This document shows positions 1 through 11,852 of a stretch of DNA of 64,000 nt, in pieces (position 1 is the first letter of the stretch; every line of letters begins with the position of its first letter). The position numbers were made by a program, and so were the translations under genes. The notes beneath the pieces were generated by a model. That model saw only the letters and a list, made by a program, of their open reading frames with translations, was not told the DNA's origin and did not search any database. Origin of the DNA: Pseudopithomyces maydicus (taxonomy: Eukaryota; Ascomycota; Dothideomycetes; Pleosporales; Didymosphaeriaceae); NCBI GenBank assembly GCA_026873275.1, contig JANTUC010000010.1, forward strand, positions 1,054,001 to 1,118,000, read 5' to 3'.

Positions 1-536
1 GTCTGGCGCAAATCCCAGATCAAGGGCCACAGCCCAAGCACCTGGGCGCTGCAGGAAAGGAGAGCCAAGAACGAACCATGGGCATGTAGGCAGGAACTCG
101 CGGGCAGTTGGCGGACAACACATCTGGGCAACGACCCGCGCAAACCCCCTCACAGCCAGGAAACGTTGACCGGGGCTAGCCGGCGAGATTGGGTCGGGGG
201 AGGAGGAAGTATCTACATAGCGGTGCTCGACATGAGCAGAATCCCACCTCATCCTCCCATGTGTCCATGATCCAAATCGTGTCGCTGTGACCACTGTCTG
301 ATGTGAGGCTCCGTCGACCTTGGCGCGCGTAGATCGCCTAACCTGGGAACGTTTTGGATACCCTGGTTCAGCCTTGCAGCTGCTCGCCAAGCTGCTGCCC
401 CGTCGCGTCGTCCAACACTCCCCACGCCCCAAACGAAGACACGCTCCCGACCGCTCGCTCCCCCGTTTCTGTGAATAGTTTTTCGCTTATGACTGCCTCT
501 TAGCATGCACGAAATCTTTGCCTCAAACACGCGACC
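1..536. other. Upstream region of HIR1, no gene seen
   Basis: No reading frame here resembles a protein. The open stretch on the minus strand (249-542) is Arg/Gly-rich and looks like chance. The segment presumably holds the HIR1 promoter and 5' UTR. No TATA-like box is obvious. Confidence 0.5.
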
Positions 537-3500
537 ATGCATCTCGTGAAGCCGCTGTGGTTAAACCATCCTGGTATGTCCTCCGCCCATGCACCAAGCG
601 CCAACCTCTCCCCTACCAAAGGCACGTTGTGCTGACCTGTCTTTCCACATACAGGTGATCTCAAAGAGTTTGAAGTATACAGTTGCCATGTTTCGCCAGA
701 TGGATCACGTCTGGCGACGGCCGCCGGAGGTTCGTCTTCCTCACACCACGCGCACGCCCACGCGAAGCCCGCCTGCTATGCGCTGCCTCGTCGCCCCCGG
801 ACTAACATTGAGCTGCAGACGGCTACGTACGCATATGGTCCATCGAAGCAATCCTGAATTCGCACGACCCCACCTACACCAAGCCCAGGCAGTTGGCCGC
901 CCTGAGCCATCACTCAGGCACCGTCCACACCGTGCGCTTTTCCCCCAACGGAAAATACCTCGCGTCCGGCGCAGACGACAAGATCGTTTGCGTCTATACG
1001 CTCGACCCGAATGCACCGGCTCATGTAGCTTTTGGTGGGTCCCAGCGTCACAAGGAACATCGTGGGCTGCAGCTAACACGCGCGTCCAGGTTCTAACGAA
1101 GTGCCGCCCGTTGAGAATTGGAGGGTCATGCGCCGTCTTGTAGGCCATGACAATGATGTGCAGGATCTAGGTTGGGCATACGACTCGTCAGTTCTGGTGT
1201 CCGTAGGGCTGGATTCGAAGGTTGTAGTTTGGTCGGGGCATACGTTTGAGAAGCTCAAGACGTTGACATACCACAACAGCCATGTCAAAGGCATCACCTT
1301 TGATCCTGCCAATAAATACTTTGCGACCGCGAGCGACGACCGCACCATCAACGTATTCCGATTCAACTCTCCGGGCCCAAATGCTACAGCACAAGACCAG
1401 GTCAACAACTTCACCCGCGAGATCACCATATCCCAACCCTTCCAGACGTCGCCACTTACCACTTACTTCCGTCGTTGTTCTTGGTCGCCGGACGGCGCAC
1501 ACATAGCGGCTGCGAACGCCACAAACGGCCCCGTCAGCACCGCTGCCATCATAGCGCGCGGACAATGGGATGGGGATATAAGTTTGGTTGGCCATGAAGG
1601 ACCGGTCGAAGTGTGTGCCTTTTCCCCTAGGATGTTTCATCGAGATCCTCCTCAGATGAACCAAGACCCAAATGGCTTTCAACCACATAGCGTTACCGTC
1701 GTAGCGTGCGCAGGACAGGATAAGTGTCTTAGTGTCTGGAATACAAGCTATGCGCGACCATTCATGCTTACCCAAGAGCTCGCTTCGAAAACGATATCGG
1801 ACCTTGCGTGGGCACCGAATGGGGAGACATTGTTCGTGACTAGCCTGGACGGTAGCATTTTAACGCTGCTCTTTGAACCTGGGGAGCTGGGATATCCGGC
1901 AGCCATGTCCGAAAACGAAAAATCACTCTCCAAATATGGATCTGGGAGGAGAGCCGGTATCATTGAAGGCACAGACGCATTGCTTTTGGAAGAGAGCAGT
2001 AAAAACAGTGAATTGCAGGGTGTACAGGGCAGGATGGGCGCTTTGATGGGCGATGGTGGAGCAGTTCAACCGCCACCTGCGACCAACGGCACCACTGCAA
2101 CCCCCAGCGCTCCTCTCACGAATGGATCCGCTCCAGCGGCACCTCCAGCGCCAGCGACGCAACCAACTGCACCTGCCGAGCCTCCAGCTGACGAGCGAGT
2201 AGAAAAGCTCAAACAAAGAGTGACGATGAAGAACGGTAAGAAGCGCATAGCACCCATGCTGGTGTCATCGTCATCGGGAGTCGGACCATCGTCACTCCCA
2301 CAAACACAGCTCATCTCGGCAAATACTACGGCCACTGGCAGTAACAGCAATCCCCACAGCGTTCTTGATCTCTCAAAACCCTACGACGGCTATGCAAAGG
2401 GTGGATTGACTGCTATGCTGACTGGGAACAAACGCAAATTTGCAGAAATCGAGGGTGATGATGACCGTCAGATCGAGAAGCGACTTGCAGCTTCAGTCAA
2501 ACCTGGTGGGGCGGCCATTGTATTGAACACGGAGAATGGACTGGCACCGCCCGGAGCAAACAATGCAGGGAAGGGAAATGACGCTGGGCCACCGCAAGTG
2601 CTGCGGCCAGCGATAGTGAACCCAGCGCTTGCCGTCAGTCAAGTACGCATGGCTGTTCCCAAGCTCAGGAGCGTCATTGTACGGACAGCGGACGGCAGCG
2701 AACCCCCACAGGCCAACAGCGCAAAACCAGACAACGACACGGTGATGTTGGAAGCGAGAAATTCCACAGCACCATCGAGGACCGGACGGGCGCAGGATCA
2801 TGATCCAGCCAGGATTACATGCTCAAAAGAAGGGAAATCACTTTGGCAGGACTTTTTACCGAAGTCCGTACTTCTGGTCACCGGCAACACGAATTTCTTC
2901 GCTGCGGCATGTGAGGATGGATCCATCTACGCTTGGTCTCCGGCTGGACGGAGAGTGTTAAATGCCTTGATACTGGAGGCGCAGCCCGTCATCATGGATT
3001 GCCGCGGATGGTGGCTACTTGCAATAAGTGCAGTAGGCATGTGCTACGTGTGGAACCTAAAGTCAATGTCAGCACCGCACCCTCCCATCTCGGTGGCACC
3101 CATATTAGATATTGCAGCACATGCTCAAGGACCTCATCTGACGAGATCACCCGGAATTGTCTTCGCACGTCTCAATTCCGAAGGGCGCATCATCATGGCC
3201 ATGTCCAATGGCGACGGATACGCCTACTCACCAACCATGTACGTATGGCAACGCATTTCAGAGCCTTGGTGGGCGGTCGGCAGCCAGTACTGGAACACGA
3301 CGGATTCGTCAGTGGGCAACGTGACGTCGAAATCGGACAGCAATGCTGCAGGCAAGGAGAAGGACGATCAGGTTTCCCTGGAAAACATCTCGGCCGGGAT
3401 CATACCTATGCTCGAGCGCAACACCACGAACCAGTTTCTTCTTACCGGTCGGGCCTTCTATCTCCAGAGACTGATCAAGGTGCTCATCTCAGCGGAAGGC

Positions 3501-3927
3501 TACGAAAGCTTCGAGTCGTGCACATCGGTGGCGCATCTGGAGAACCGCGTTGCCGCGGCGAGGGCACTGGGTGCCAAGCAGGAGTTCAAGATATACTTGT
3601 CCATGTATGTCAAGCGCATCGGGGCCGAGGGCCTGAGAGGCAAGATTGAGGAGCTGCTGCGAGATTTATCCAAGGGGTTGGTCGAAGAGGACGAGGAGGA
3701 TGCCCCTGGCGACCAAGAGATTTGTGGTTGGCAGAGGGAGGAGTTGCTGAAGCAGGCGGTGGTCATACTGGGTAAGTCGAGCAAGGTCGCCAGTCTGCTT
3801 GTCGGGGTGCTAACGCTTCGCAGGCAAATACCGCGAGCTCCAAGGCATCACGGTGCCATACGCAAAACTGGTGGGCATCGTGGGGCCAGCAGCAGACGGC
3901 GATCAGCAGATGGGGGGCGATGCGTAA
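537..3927 (+). CDS. HIR1: HIR1/HIRA histone chaperone subunit
   Basis: HIRA-type WD40 protein that deposits H3-H4 independently of replication and represses histone genes in the nucleus. I join five exons: 537-573, 655-729, 819-1034, 1090-3771 and 3824-3927 (1037 aa, frame intact). The start MHLVKPLWLNHPG is the family's N-terminus. WD repeats fill about the first 380 residues, with blocks such as HHSGTVHTVRFSPNGKYLAS and VGHDNDVQDLGWAYD. A low-complexity Ala/Pro/Thr/Asn linker follows around residues 420-600. The C-terminal Hira domain includes the CEDGSIYAWSPAGRR and DCRGWWLLAISAVG blocks. All introns are GT-AG and short (51-89 nt). NPR3 lies downstream on the same strand. Identification is from recognised family motifs; length fits fungal HIR1. 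Confidence 0.93.
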
Positions 3928-4151
3928 AGACAAGATACCCGTGTGTCAGTTTTGGGTAAATGGGCGTTTTGGTGGGTGGGTGGGTGTGTGCGTGTGCAGT
4001 TAGTAGCTGGCTGGCGTGTATGATTAGGGATGGGTTGTGCATGGGTTGTCCTTGAGTATCAGATAGAGGCGTCGCACGTGGAAGCGGGCGACGACAATTC
4101 AGCAATGCGTCGTGGCTGCGTGTGTTTTTTTATTCCTACTGCGTGCCTGTG

Positions 4152-4199
4152 AGGGCCGGGTCAGGGCCGGGTCAGGGCTGGGTCAGGGCAGGGTGAGGG
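4152..4199. repeat. GC-rich 11-bp tandem repeat
   Basis: About four imperfect copies of an 11-bp unit (agggccgggtc and variants) lie between HIR1 and NPR3. The G-runs on the + strand could form a quadruplex. Copy-to-copy differences are single bases. Confidence 0.75.
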
Positions 4200-4251
4200 C
4201 ATCTGCAGCGGGTGGGTGGGGGCGGGGCACGGCGAGTGGGGAGCACACAAG

Positions 4252-4285
4252 CCCTGAGCCCTAAGCCTCTAAGCCCTAAGCCCTA
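4252..4285. repeat. Degenerate telomere-like CCCTAAG repeats
   Basis: Four near-copies of a CCCTAA-type unit (gccctaa, gcctctaa, gccctaa, gccctat) lie about 150 bp upstream of the NPR3 start. CCCTAA is the common fungal telomere repeat on this strand. Such short interstitial copies can be telobox-like promoter elements. A ctaggtacctag palindrome follows at about 4302-4314. The rest of 3928-4434 holds no gene. Confidence 0.6.
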
Positions 4286-4434
4286 TGGTCTATTGGTATG
4301 TACCTAGGTACCTAGTCTACCTACAAAGCCCAAGCTCAAGCTCGAGCTCGAGCTCCATCGTCAGCGCCATCGCCAGCGCCAGCGCCAGCTCCAGGCCACG
4401 GGCGCTGCAGGCACGACCTTCGCACCTCGGGGAC

Positions 4435-6980
4435 ATGGCTCTTCCGCTGCCGCCCAACTCGCACCTCCAGGCGGTGCTCCTGGTGACCAAGTCGCGCTCG
4501 CTGGGCCCGCGTCTCGTGTTCCACTACCCGCCCATCTCGCCGTCGGCGGCGGCGCTTCTGGCGACCAAGGCGCCCGCATGGTTCGGCAACGACACGTCGA
4601 CGGGCAGCATGGACGAGTCCAACTCGTCCAGCAGCGACTGGGACAGCAGCACCGAGCCGGACGCGGGCGACGACGAGGCCGACATGGGCAGCAGGACGAG
4701 CGGTGGGCGCGGCTCGGGGCGGACGGGCGCCAGCCATCGCGAGCGCGAGAGGGCGCGGCCGCCCGCGGGGGCCTGGGGCCGCCAGGAGAGCTTCGAAGAC
4801 GACGACGGAGACGTGGACGTGGGCACCAGCCCCGGCGGCCAGCCCGAGGGAGGCCAGCCCGACCGCGACCGGAGCCACCGCGGCGGCGACCGCGACTGGG
4901 AGACGGTGCTGGGCTTCAAGGTCGACGCCCTCGAGAAGATGCTCTGCCCCGACAAGGCCTTCAACAAGCGCCGCTTCGAGCTCGGCGTCGAAAGCGTTGT
5001 CTTCGTCGGCGCGCCCATGTTCGTGCGCGACGACGGCCTGTGGAAGAAGCGCAAGAAGAGGCGCAAGCCCGACGACGACCACCTGCTGGCCAATCTGACC
5101 CTCGATGCCCGTGACCACGAGCCCCACCACCACGACAAGAAGGACATATTCGTCCTCCCCCGGGCTTCGAGCCGGGCTACGGTCACGACATGGACGACGA
5201 CGCCGTGCCCTCTGCAGCCGCATCCGACGTCGGCTCCGACGTCAAGAGCGACTCGACCACCAACCACCCCAACAACCCGGACATGACCATGTTCAATGTC
5301 GTCTTCGTCCTCAACCCGCCCGCCCTTGAGCACCAGCTGCGCGTCAAGGACATGTACGACAACGTGACCAAGAAGTACGCAAAGGCCCTCAAGTATGAGG
5401 AGGCACGCTTCCAGTATGTGTGGAAGGAGTCGAAGCGCATCATCGACATCAAGCAGCGCGCAAAGGAGAACCGCGACTCGCGGACCGCCACCTGGCGGAA
5501 CATCGTCGCCACCTCCCCGCTGGCAAGGTCGCTCGCCACCATGTTTGACGCCATCTCCACCGACAAGATTGCCCACATCCACTTCGACGCAAGCTTCAAC
5601 ACGTCCTTCCAGATACCCCATCCAGACTCCACTCCCTACCTCCCCAACGCCATGGAGCCTCAAATGCCGGGCTTGTGGCTCACCACTTCCAATGTCGTCG
5701 TCGACGACGACAACGACGCTCCAATGACCCAGCATGCCGCGCTCTTGCTCCTTCAAGACCCCGAGGTCATCCTCAAAGATCTACAAGCTGAAAAGGCAAA
5801 CGCTGCAGCTCTGTCTTTCTACATTCGTACCATTGTGCCGACAAAGTCACTCCTCAAGATCTCCACAAAACACAACATCCTCGCACAGGACATGGAATAC
5901 ATAGCTAGCCACCTGGTCTACTGGCGTCGAGCCCGGCTGATAGCCCCGCTGCATCCCCGAGATACCTACATCGTGTCCCCCAACGCCGACATGTCCAACC
6001 TGCAAGCTGCCATGCCCGCCTATGCACAGCGCTTTCCCACCCTCCCCAGCTTGCCAAAGATGCTCAGTTTGCTATCCCAAAAACCCAAGGAGTACAGATA
6101 TCTGATACCTACGGCCGAGCATCGAGACGCGTACATGGACATCCTTGCCTGGCTCATGCGTGGCGGTTGGGTCACACAGCTCCGTACCTTCGTCTGGGTT
6201 CGTGTTAGTCCCGAAATCAAAGCCCATGTAGCAGCCGAAATGGAGCGCGAGGATCGCTTGAAGAGGGAACGGGAAGATAATGATTCCATTGCTGGCTCTC
6301 TTCGCTCAGATAAACGCTCGTCGTTTCTCTCGGCGGGGACGATAACAGGTGGGCCCCGACCGGGCACACCGCTTCGTAGAACAAGGCGGGACCGGGACGA
6401 TGGTGAAGACATGGATACCAGCATGGTTCTTAGCCCACGCGTGGCGGCTACCACCAGTGGACCAGGATGGCGAGGCAGTCCTGCACGCGCCTCTAGCGAT
6501 GCCGGGAGCACGAGCTCTGCGAGAACCACGATACCCTACCAGGGAGCTGGTCGCCCTGCCTCTCCGTTACAGCTCTCCTCACCACTTCCATCCTCGACCA
6601 CTAAACATCCGCATCGACCTTCACCGCTCCATCTAAAATCACCCTCGCCCTCGCGTGCTCCACCCTTCTCGCCAACCTCGCCCACGACTCAGAATCAGCC
6701 GCCCCAATCACCGCCACCTTCCCCAGAAAATTTTACATCCAGTCTCGTCCTCAGCCCACAGAGAGCAAATGCGGTCGAGGCGAGGTGGTTGGAAGCGATT
6801 GGGAAAACCTTCCAGGATGCAGATCTAAGAGCTCATTGGAGTACATTGTTGAAATATTTTGATGGAAAACACGCAATCGAAGACATTAGTCCACGAGAAG
6901 GACTCAAGAGAAAGAGGGTCGGTGCAATGATGCAGAGTGTAAAGGAAGGCGGATGGTTAGTGGTCGTGAGGCATTGGTAG
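4435..6980 (+). CDS. NPR3: NPR3, SEACIT/GATOR1 subunit (frame break at about 5157-5161)
   Basis: Nitrogen permease regulator 3. With NPR2 and IML1 it forms the SEACIT/GATOR1 GAP complex that inhibits TORC1 at the vacuole when amino acids are scarce. I chose ATG 4435 (MALPLPPNSHLQAVLLVTKS), because the following RLVFHYPP block is the family's N-terminal longin-like start. Downstream are an acidic linker, WETVLGFKVDALEKMLCPD, FVGAPMFVRDDGLWKK, TMFNVVFVLNPP and a Ser/Pro-rich C-terminal region. The first part reads in one frame to about 5160 and the rest continues in another frame, in a run of five C. One extra C there gives a continuous protein of about 848 aa. No intron of realistic length explains the shift. 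I treat this as probable sequence error rather than a pseudogene, since both sides are well conserved. Confidence 0.88.
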
Positions 6981-7223
6981 GTAGCATTGACCTTGGTCAC
7001 CTGCTGTTGCCGTTTGATACCCATTTTATCCTGATATCCCGAATCCTCTCGTGAATGATATTGTTAAGAGACGCGGCCTACGGAATAAGCGAGCGGTTGA
7101 CCTCGGTATAGAATTTGTTCGATGGCACTTCCCCCTCAGGCTTAGCCCCGCTTAGGAAACACTCATCTTACAAATCAAACACGCAGCATGATACCCTTGA
7201 AAAAAACCGGAATATGAATTGAC

Positions 7224-7240
7224 GCCTATATATATTATGT
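7224..7240 (+). promoter_or_regulatory. Candidate TATA box of the old yellow enzyme gene
   Basis: The stretch cctatatatatt lies about 70-80 bp before the ATG at 7305. A clear TATA suits an inducible oxidoreductase gene. The remainder of 6981-7304 holds no gene. Confidence 0.45.
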
Positions 7241-7304
7241 TGGTGGTGAAAAGAGATCCAAGGTCCTGCATGCCCAACACTACCTAATCAAGCGCCACAC
7301 CGCC

Positions 7305-8760
7305 ATGTCCACATCTCGCAATAATCACAACAACCCAGGCGTGGAGGGAATACCCTACTTCACGCCTCAACATGCCGTCTCGCCTGGCACGCCAAAGCCA
7401 ACGAATACAGCTGCCGTACCCACACTGTTCAAGACTCTTACCATCCGTGGAACTACATTGCGCAACCGTATTCTAGTAGCGCCCATGTGTAAGTCAACGC
7501 TGGTCATATTTGGAACTTGTACCAACTCTGTACCCACCTTCAGGCCAGTATTCTACTAGCGCATTTGGCCCGGAAACTGGTGCTTTGACGGACTATCACA
7601 TCGCAACCTTGGGCCATTATGCGCTCAAGGGCGCAGCTCTCGTTTTCATCGAAGCGACGGGTGTTCAGCCCAACGGACGCATCTCTCCCAACTGTCCAGG
7701 ACTATGGTCTGACGCACAGGTACCGGCCTTGAGAAGAGTGAGTGATTTCATCAAGAGCCAGGGTGCGGTAAGTGGTATTCAACTGGCGCACGCCGGACGC
7801 AAAGGGAGCACAGCTGCTTCGTGGGTGACGGCTTCCAAGCCAGGATCCAAGGTCAGTGCCAGGGCAGGGGTAGATATCGGGGGATGGCCGGAGGACGTAG
7901 TTGGACCGATGGGTGGCGAGGAGTGGACATGGGATGGAAAGGCCAGCACTAATCCAGATGGTGGATTCTGGGCCCCGAGAGCTCTCTCCGAAACCGAAAT
8001 CCACGAGCTGGTTCAGGACTGGGCAAAAGCAGCAGCGAGGGCAGTCAAGGCTGGGGTTGATGTTATCGAAATTCATGCTGCGCACGGCTACCTCATCCAC
8101 CAGTTCCTATCTCCAATTTCAAATCGCCGGACAGACAGTTACGGAGGCTCTTTCGAGAATCGCACTCGTCTTCTCATAGACATCATCGAGGCGATTCGTA
8201 AAGTCATTCCGACCACAATGCCGTTGTTCCTTCGTATTTCGGCAACAGAGTGGCACGAGAGCTCCGAATTAGGTAGGCAATTCGGAAGCTGGGACATTGA
8301 GAGTTCCATAAAGTTGGCCAAGCTCCTCCCAGCACTTGGAATTGACCTCCTTGATGTCAGTTCCGCGGGCAACAATCCCCAGGCGAAGATTCCAATGCAC
8401 AACAGCTATCAGGTATCACTGGCGGACCGTATTCGGGCATCACTGCGCGCAGACAATCTGGATTTGCTGATCGGTGCCGTGGGCCTTATTACTGAAGCGG
8501 AACAGGCGAGAGATATCCTGGAAGAAGGAGGCGCTGCAAGAATTTCCGGAGACAAAGTAGATGCAGAGCTAGATAAGGAAGCCAGCGCCGCGGTACAAAT
8601 GACAGAGAAAAAGGATGGCAAAGAGCCGATGGCAGATGTGGTACTTGTTGCAAGACAGTTCATGCGCGAGCCTGAATGGGTACTGAGGGTCGCGCACAAG
8701 CTAGGTGTCGACATTGCGTGGCCGAGTCAGTTCTTGAGGGTGAGGTTTCCAAAATTGTGA
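7305..8760 (+). CDS. Old yellow enzyme family NADH:flavin oxidoreductase (YqjM-like)
   Basis: FMN-dependent ene-reductase that reduces activated C=C bonds using NAD(P)H, probably cytosolic. Two exons, 7305-7488 and 7544-8760, give 466 aa. The intron splits a Cys codon in the block PMCQYS, which matches the class III (YqjM/thermophilic-like) active-site Cys region. The FMN/substrate His pair is visible in EIHAAHGYLIHQFLSP. HAGRKGS, RTDSYGGSFENR and the C-terminal VARQFMREPEW are further family blocks. An N-terminal extension of about 40 residues precedes the barrel and has no clear targeting signal. An Ala/Lys-rich insert around residues 390-420 (DAELDKEASAAVQM) is less typical. The substrate cannot be inferred. 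A membrane protein and a P450 fusion lie downstream on the other strand. Confidence 0.92.
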
Positions 8761-8885
8761 AGAAACCTCAGCTACCATTCCGAACTGTGCTATATATAGA
8801 TTTCATAGCATATGAAATGATGCCAACGGGATGATGGAACGAGCGCCACGAATTGGGATAGATCTTCCCCTTGCAGCCTACCCTC

Positions 8886-10336
8886 TCAGATCTTCCGCTC
8901 CGGTAAAAGAGAGCCAGTGGATGCGGTCTCTCGCTTGCAATCGACAGACAAGGTATGAGACGTAGACGGCGTAAGACACATATGTGCAGGCTCTTCAAGA
9001 ACCATATTGAATGTTGGGAGGATGGCGTCGGACGAGACATTCTGGGCCAATTTGCTGCCAGAAAAACGCTCTTTATTTATCGTATCCATCATTGGGAATT
9101 TCGAAGATTGCATAGTTCTAGACAAAATCTTCTCTTGCTTCGCAGACCCGAAGGTTAGCCAGTGGATAGTTACGACACTCCAGCTTACTACAGCCTGTTA
9201 GTAACCAATCATGGCATTAGTTGACTGGGTAGGAGGAGCAACCTACCGTCGAGTATACACATAGTGACGCAAACCAATGCTAATTCCCTGCCTTGCATGA
9301 TGTATAATTGAATCATGTTGACCATGGTGGGAATCATGATCAACAAACTTCCAACCAGACTCTTCCGTAACAGGTTTATGATGTTCCTTTGTGCTGCAGT
9401 GATGTATGTGTTCTCCTCCATGGTCGGTTTTGAGGTTTTAGTAGCCCTGAAATCACCTGACACCTTGCTCAACCACCCTGTCTTTGCGGTAGGTTGCAGA
9501 AGATAGATGAAAACGCCCGTCAAGACAATTTCAACGAGAACGTCTACCGACATGAAAGGGATTGAGGCTTTTCCGGGGATACCCATGTGGCATCGACCGT
9601 CTTCTGAACTCATGATCATTATTGGTGACATATACGCGTTGATTGCGACAGCAAAAAACGACACAGACATAAAAATCATGCAGGATATGTAAAGCCAATC
9701 GCGGCTACGAGGTTCGAAGGTCACACGAACAACGTGGATGCGCTCGACAAGAAATATATAACTGGAGCTGTCAGTACCTCGGCTGCAAAGAGATGCTCAA
9801 ACCTACATAACGAATTTAGACGTAGTGTACAAGATCAGACAAACCCAAGTGGCACTAACACACAAGCTATGGTTGTACAGCCCTTGGCCTGCTAGCATTA
9901 CTGCTGAGCAACCAATGAAAGACAAAACAGAGATGTACATGTAAAGAACGAGTATAGATGTCATGTTCCGGTTCATGACAGCATTTCGTCGCAGTTTACT
10001 GAAACGAGATCCTGTGAGCGTCAACAACACATTGTAACAGTGTAAACTCAACTTGTCAACATACCGAGTAGTGAACTCAAAACCATAATACAGAAAATAG
10101 ATATTATTGTGAATACTGTGCGGTCTCGAGGCTGTTCTCCTGCATAAACCGTGCGCTTGCCTACCTGGCGCCCCACGAAGCTTTGTGCTCCTGGCATGCC
10201 CATAGCGAAAGGATTCAGTAGCGGCTTCAGATTGATGACTGACAATTGGAAATATACAAGAAGTGCCCCTATTACCAACTATCGTCGCGGCTGCGACCAC
10301 GACTGCATATATAGTCTGGGTGTTAATTGGCGAGCA
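8886..10336 (-). CDS. Multi-pass membrane protein, family unnamed; 5' end unresolved
   Basis: Polytopic protein with about seven or eight hydrophobic segments, resembling a group of uncharacterised ascomycete integral membrane proteins. The supported exons are about 10278-10065, 10011-9807, 9767-9247 and 9187-8886, whose phases agree through three GT-AG introns. The spliced joints SSLLGSRFSKLRR, SKFVISSYIFLVERIHVVR and CILDVSWSVVTIHWLTFGS all read sensibly. The C-terminal 75 or so residues are polar and presumably cytosolic. The 5' end is a problem. A good hydrophobic stretch (TIYAVVVAAATIV) upstream is one base out of frame with IGALLVYFQLSV at about 10270-10278, and no ATG follows the upstream stop at 10337-10339. 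Either a first exon is missing, a base is wrong, or the 5' end is decayed. Function unknown. Confidence 0.6.
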
Positions 10337-11852
10337 TCAATGGGATCAAATCTTTTGACAGTGATCCAACCAGGGGTATCACCATTCCCTATCTTGATCC
10401 ATCAACGTAGTAGCCACGAAATACCTAAGTGGAGCTTGCTTCCAGGCCAAGCGAACCGATAGTCCGGGATAGTGTTCGTGGATGAGGCGAGCGGCTGTTT
10501 GGCGACACTAAGCATATATTTAGCGAACATGTGGAGAATTGTGACCAGGTCCTATTGGCACAGGTGCGCATACGAAGATCCTTGTCCGTTTGTGGCGGAG
10601 CGCGCTGCCATGCAAGTAAGAGGAAAGGAGAAGAAATGTCGACTGCCACGCGATTTAGACAGATTCTTGATCCCATGGCGATGAAAACCAAGCCATCCTT
10701 GGGCTGCCAAGCCTGGAAAGTTCTTTTTCTTTCGCTGAGGCCACACAAGCAATTATGATATTTCTCGGACCCGTGGTGGCAAATACGATTCGTGCAGTAT
10801 TGGAAGGCTCACGCATGGTGTACTTGTTCGATAGCGGGAACCTTTGCACGAGACTGGCCAGGTTGGATCTAGTGTATATTTTGTGTTGTTATTTCCCCCA
10901 ATTTTTCCATTTGACCATAGCAGCTCTGCTTCTGTGGCTTTTTGGGTGGTGGCTTCGCTTTCAGAATCGCCGCTAAATTATTTCTGGTTTATCGTAGTCA
11001 GGCAGTGTGCTTTCAGTTCCGAATATGCGTGAGCATACATTCACTCGAATACGGAAAAAAGATGCTGGTCAATGTTCAGCTGAATGTGCTACCAGTGTGT
11101 GGAGGAAATGTTGCCAAGAGATGGAAGGATGAGAGGATGAAGGTAATTCCATGCTTTCTTATCAAAGGTATGCTGTCAAGAACAATGCTATGGATCCAAG
11201 CTAAACTCGAAGATGGCATACCAGATATCCGTTAGCTCCGATCAAGTATGAGTAGATGCCTTATGGTATTCTCTCAAGTTTCTTCCTTTTGCCAGACTGT
11301 GTTCATATGTTTCATTCGACTCATTTAAACAAACATTTCAAGTTACATACATGAAGTGCTTCCCGAAAGGGCATAAAAATATTACAATTCAGATTCTCTA
11401 TTTTCTTAAACGTTTGTGGAATAAATAGCTGTCATGGTAATTTGTCAACTATGAAGTCACGGTATAATCTTTTCGTAAGTACCACTTCTAGAGGCCAAGT
11501 ACCCCACACTATCTGCCCTAAATTATTGATCCTACTGATGACCGATTCGCTGTGAAATGCCTAAATAGAATATATACTTCGCATATATCGTCAAACTCCT
11601 CCAAGAAGGGTTAACCTAGAACAATTATCGTTACCGAAAATCTAGCTTCGATGAATTAGAAAACGCGAATCACATTTGTTAGTTGGTGACTCCAAAGAGG
11701 AAAAAATTGTGAGAGATCCCAGATAGTGTTCTAGTAGAAGGGTTTACCTATATCGTTTGTGTACGCTAAGTCATAACCAAGATTCCGGTATGAGATATAC
11801 TGTCGACTTTCGATAATACCACCAAAAACTGCACTCGTCCTATTCACAAGAG
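10337..11852. other. Gene-poor, AT-leaning intergenic segment
   Basis: No coding region is supported. Short frames such as 10755-10976 are hydrophobic but isolated and lack family resemblance. The part 11240-11850 is visibly AT-rich compared with its neighbours. It separates the 5' end of the membrane-protein gene from the 3' end of the CYP505 gene. Confidence 0.55.

Noticed and set aside
5127..5180. Tiny introns (20 or 29 nt) to explain the NPR3 frame change
   Set aside because: Far below the 45-200 nt intron size of every other gene here; a one-base run error is simpler.
10755..10976. Hydrophobic short frame downstream of the P450 gene
   Set aside because: Isolated, AT-rich, no partner exon or family resemblance.
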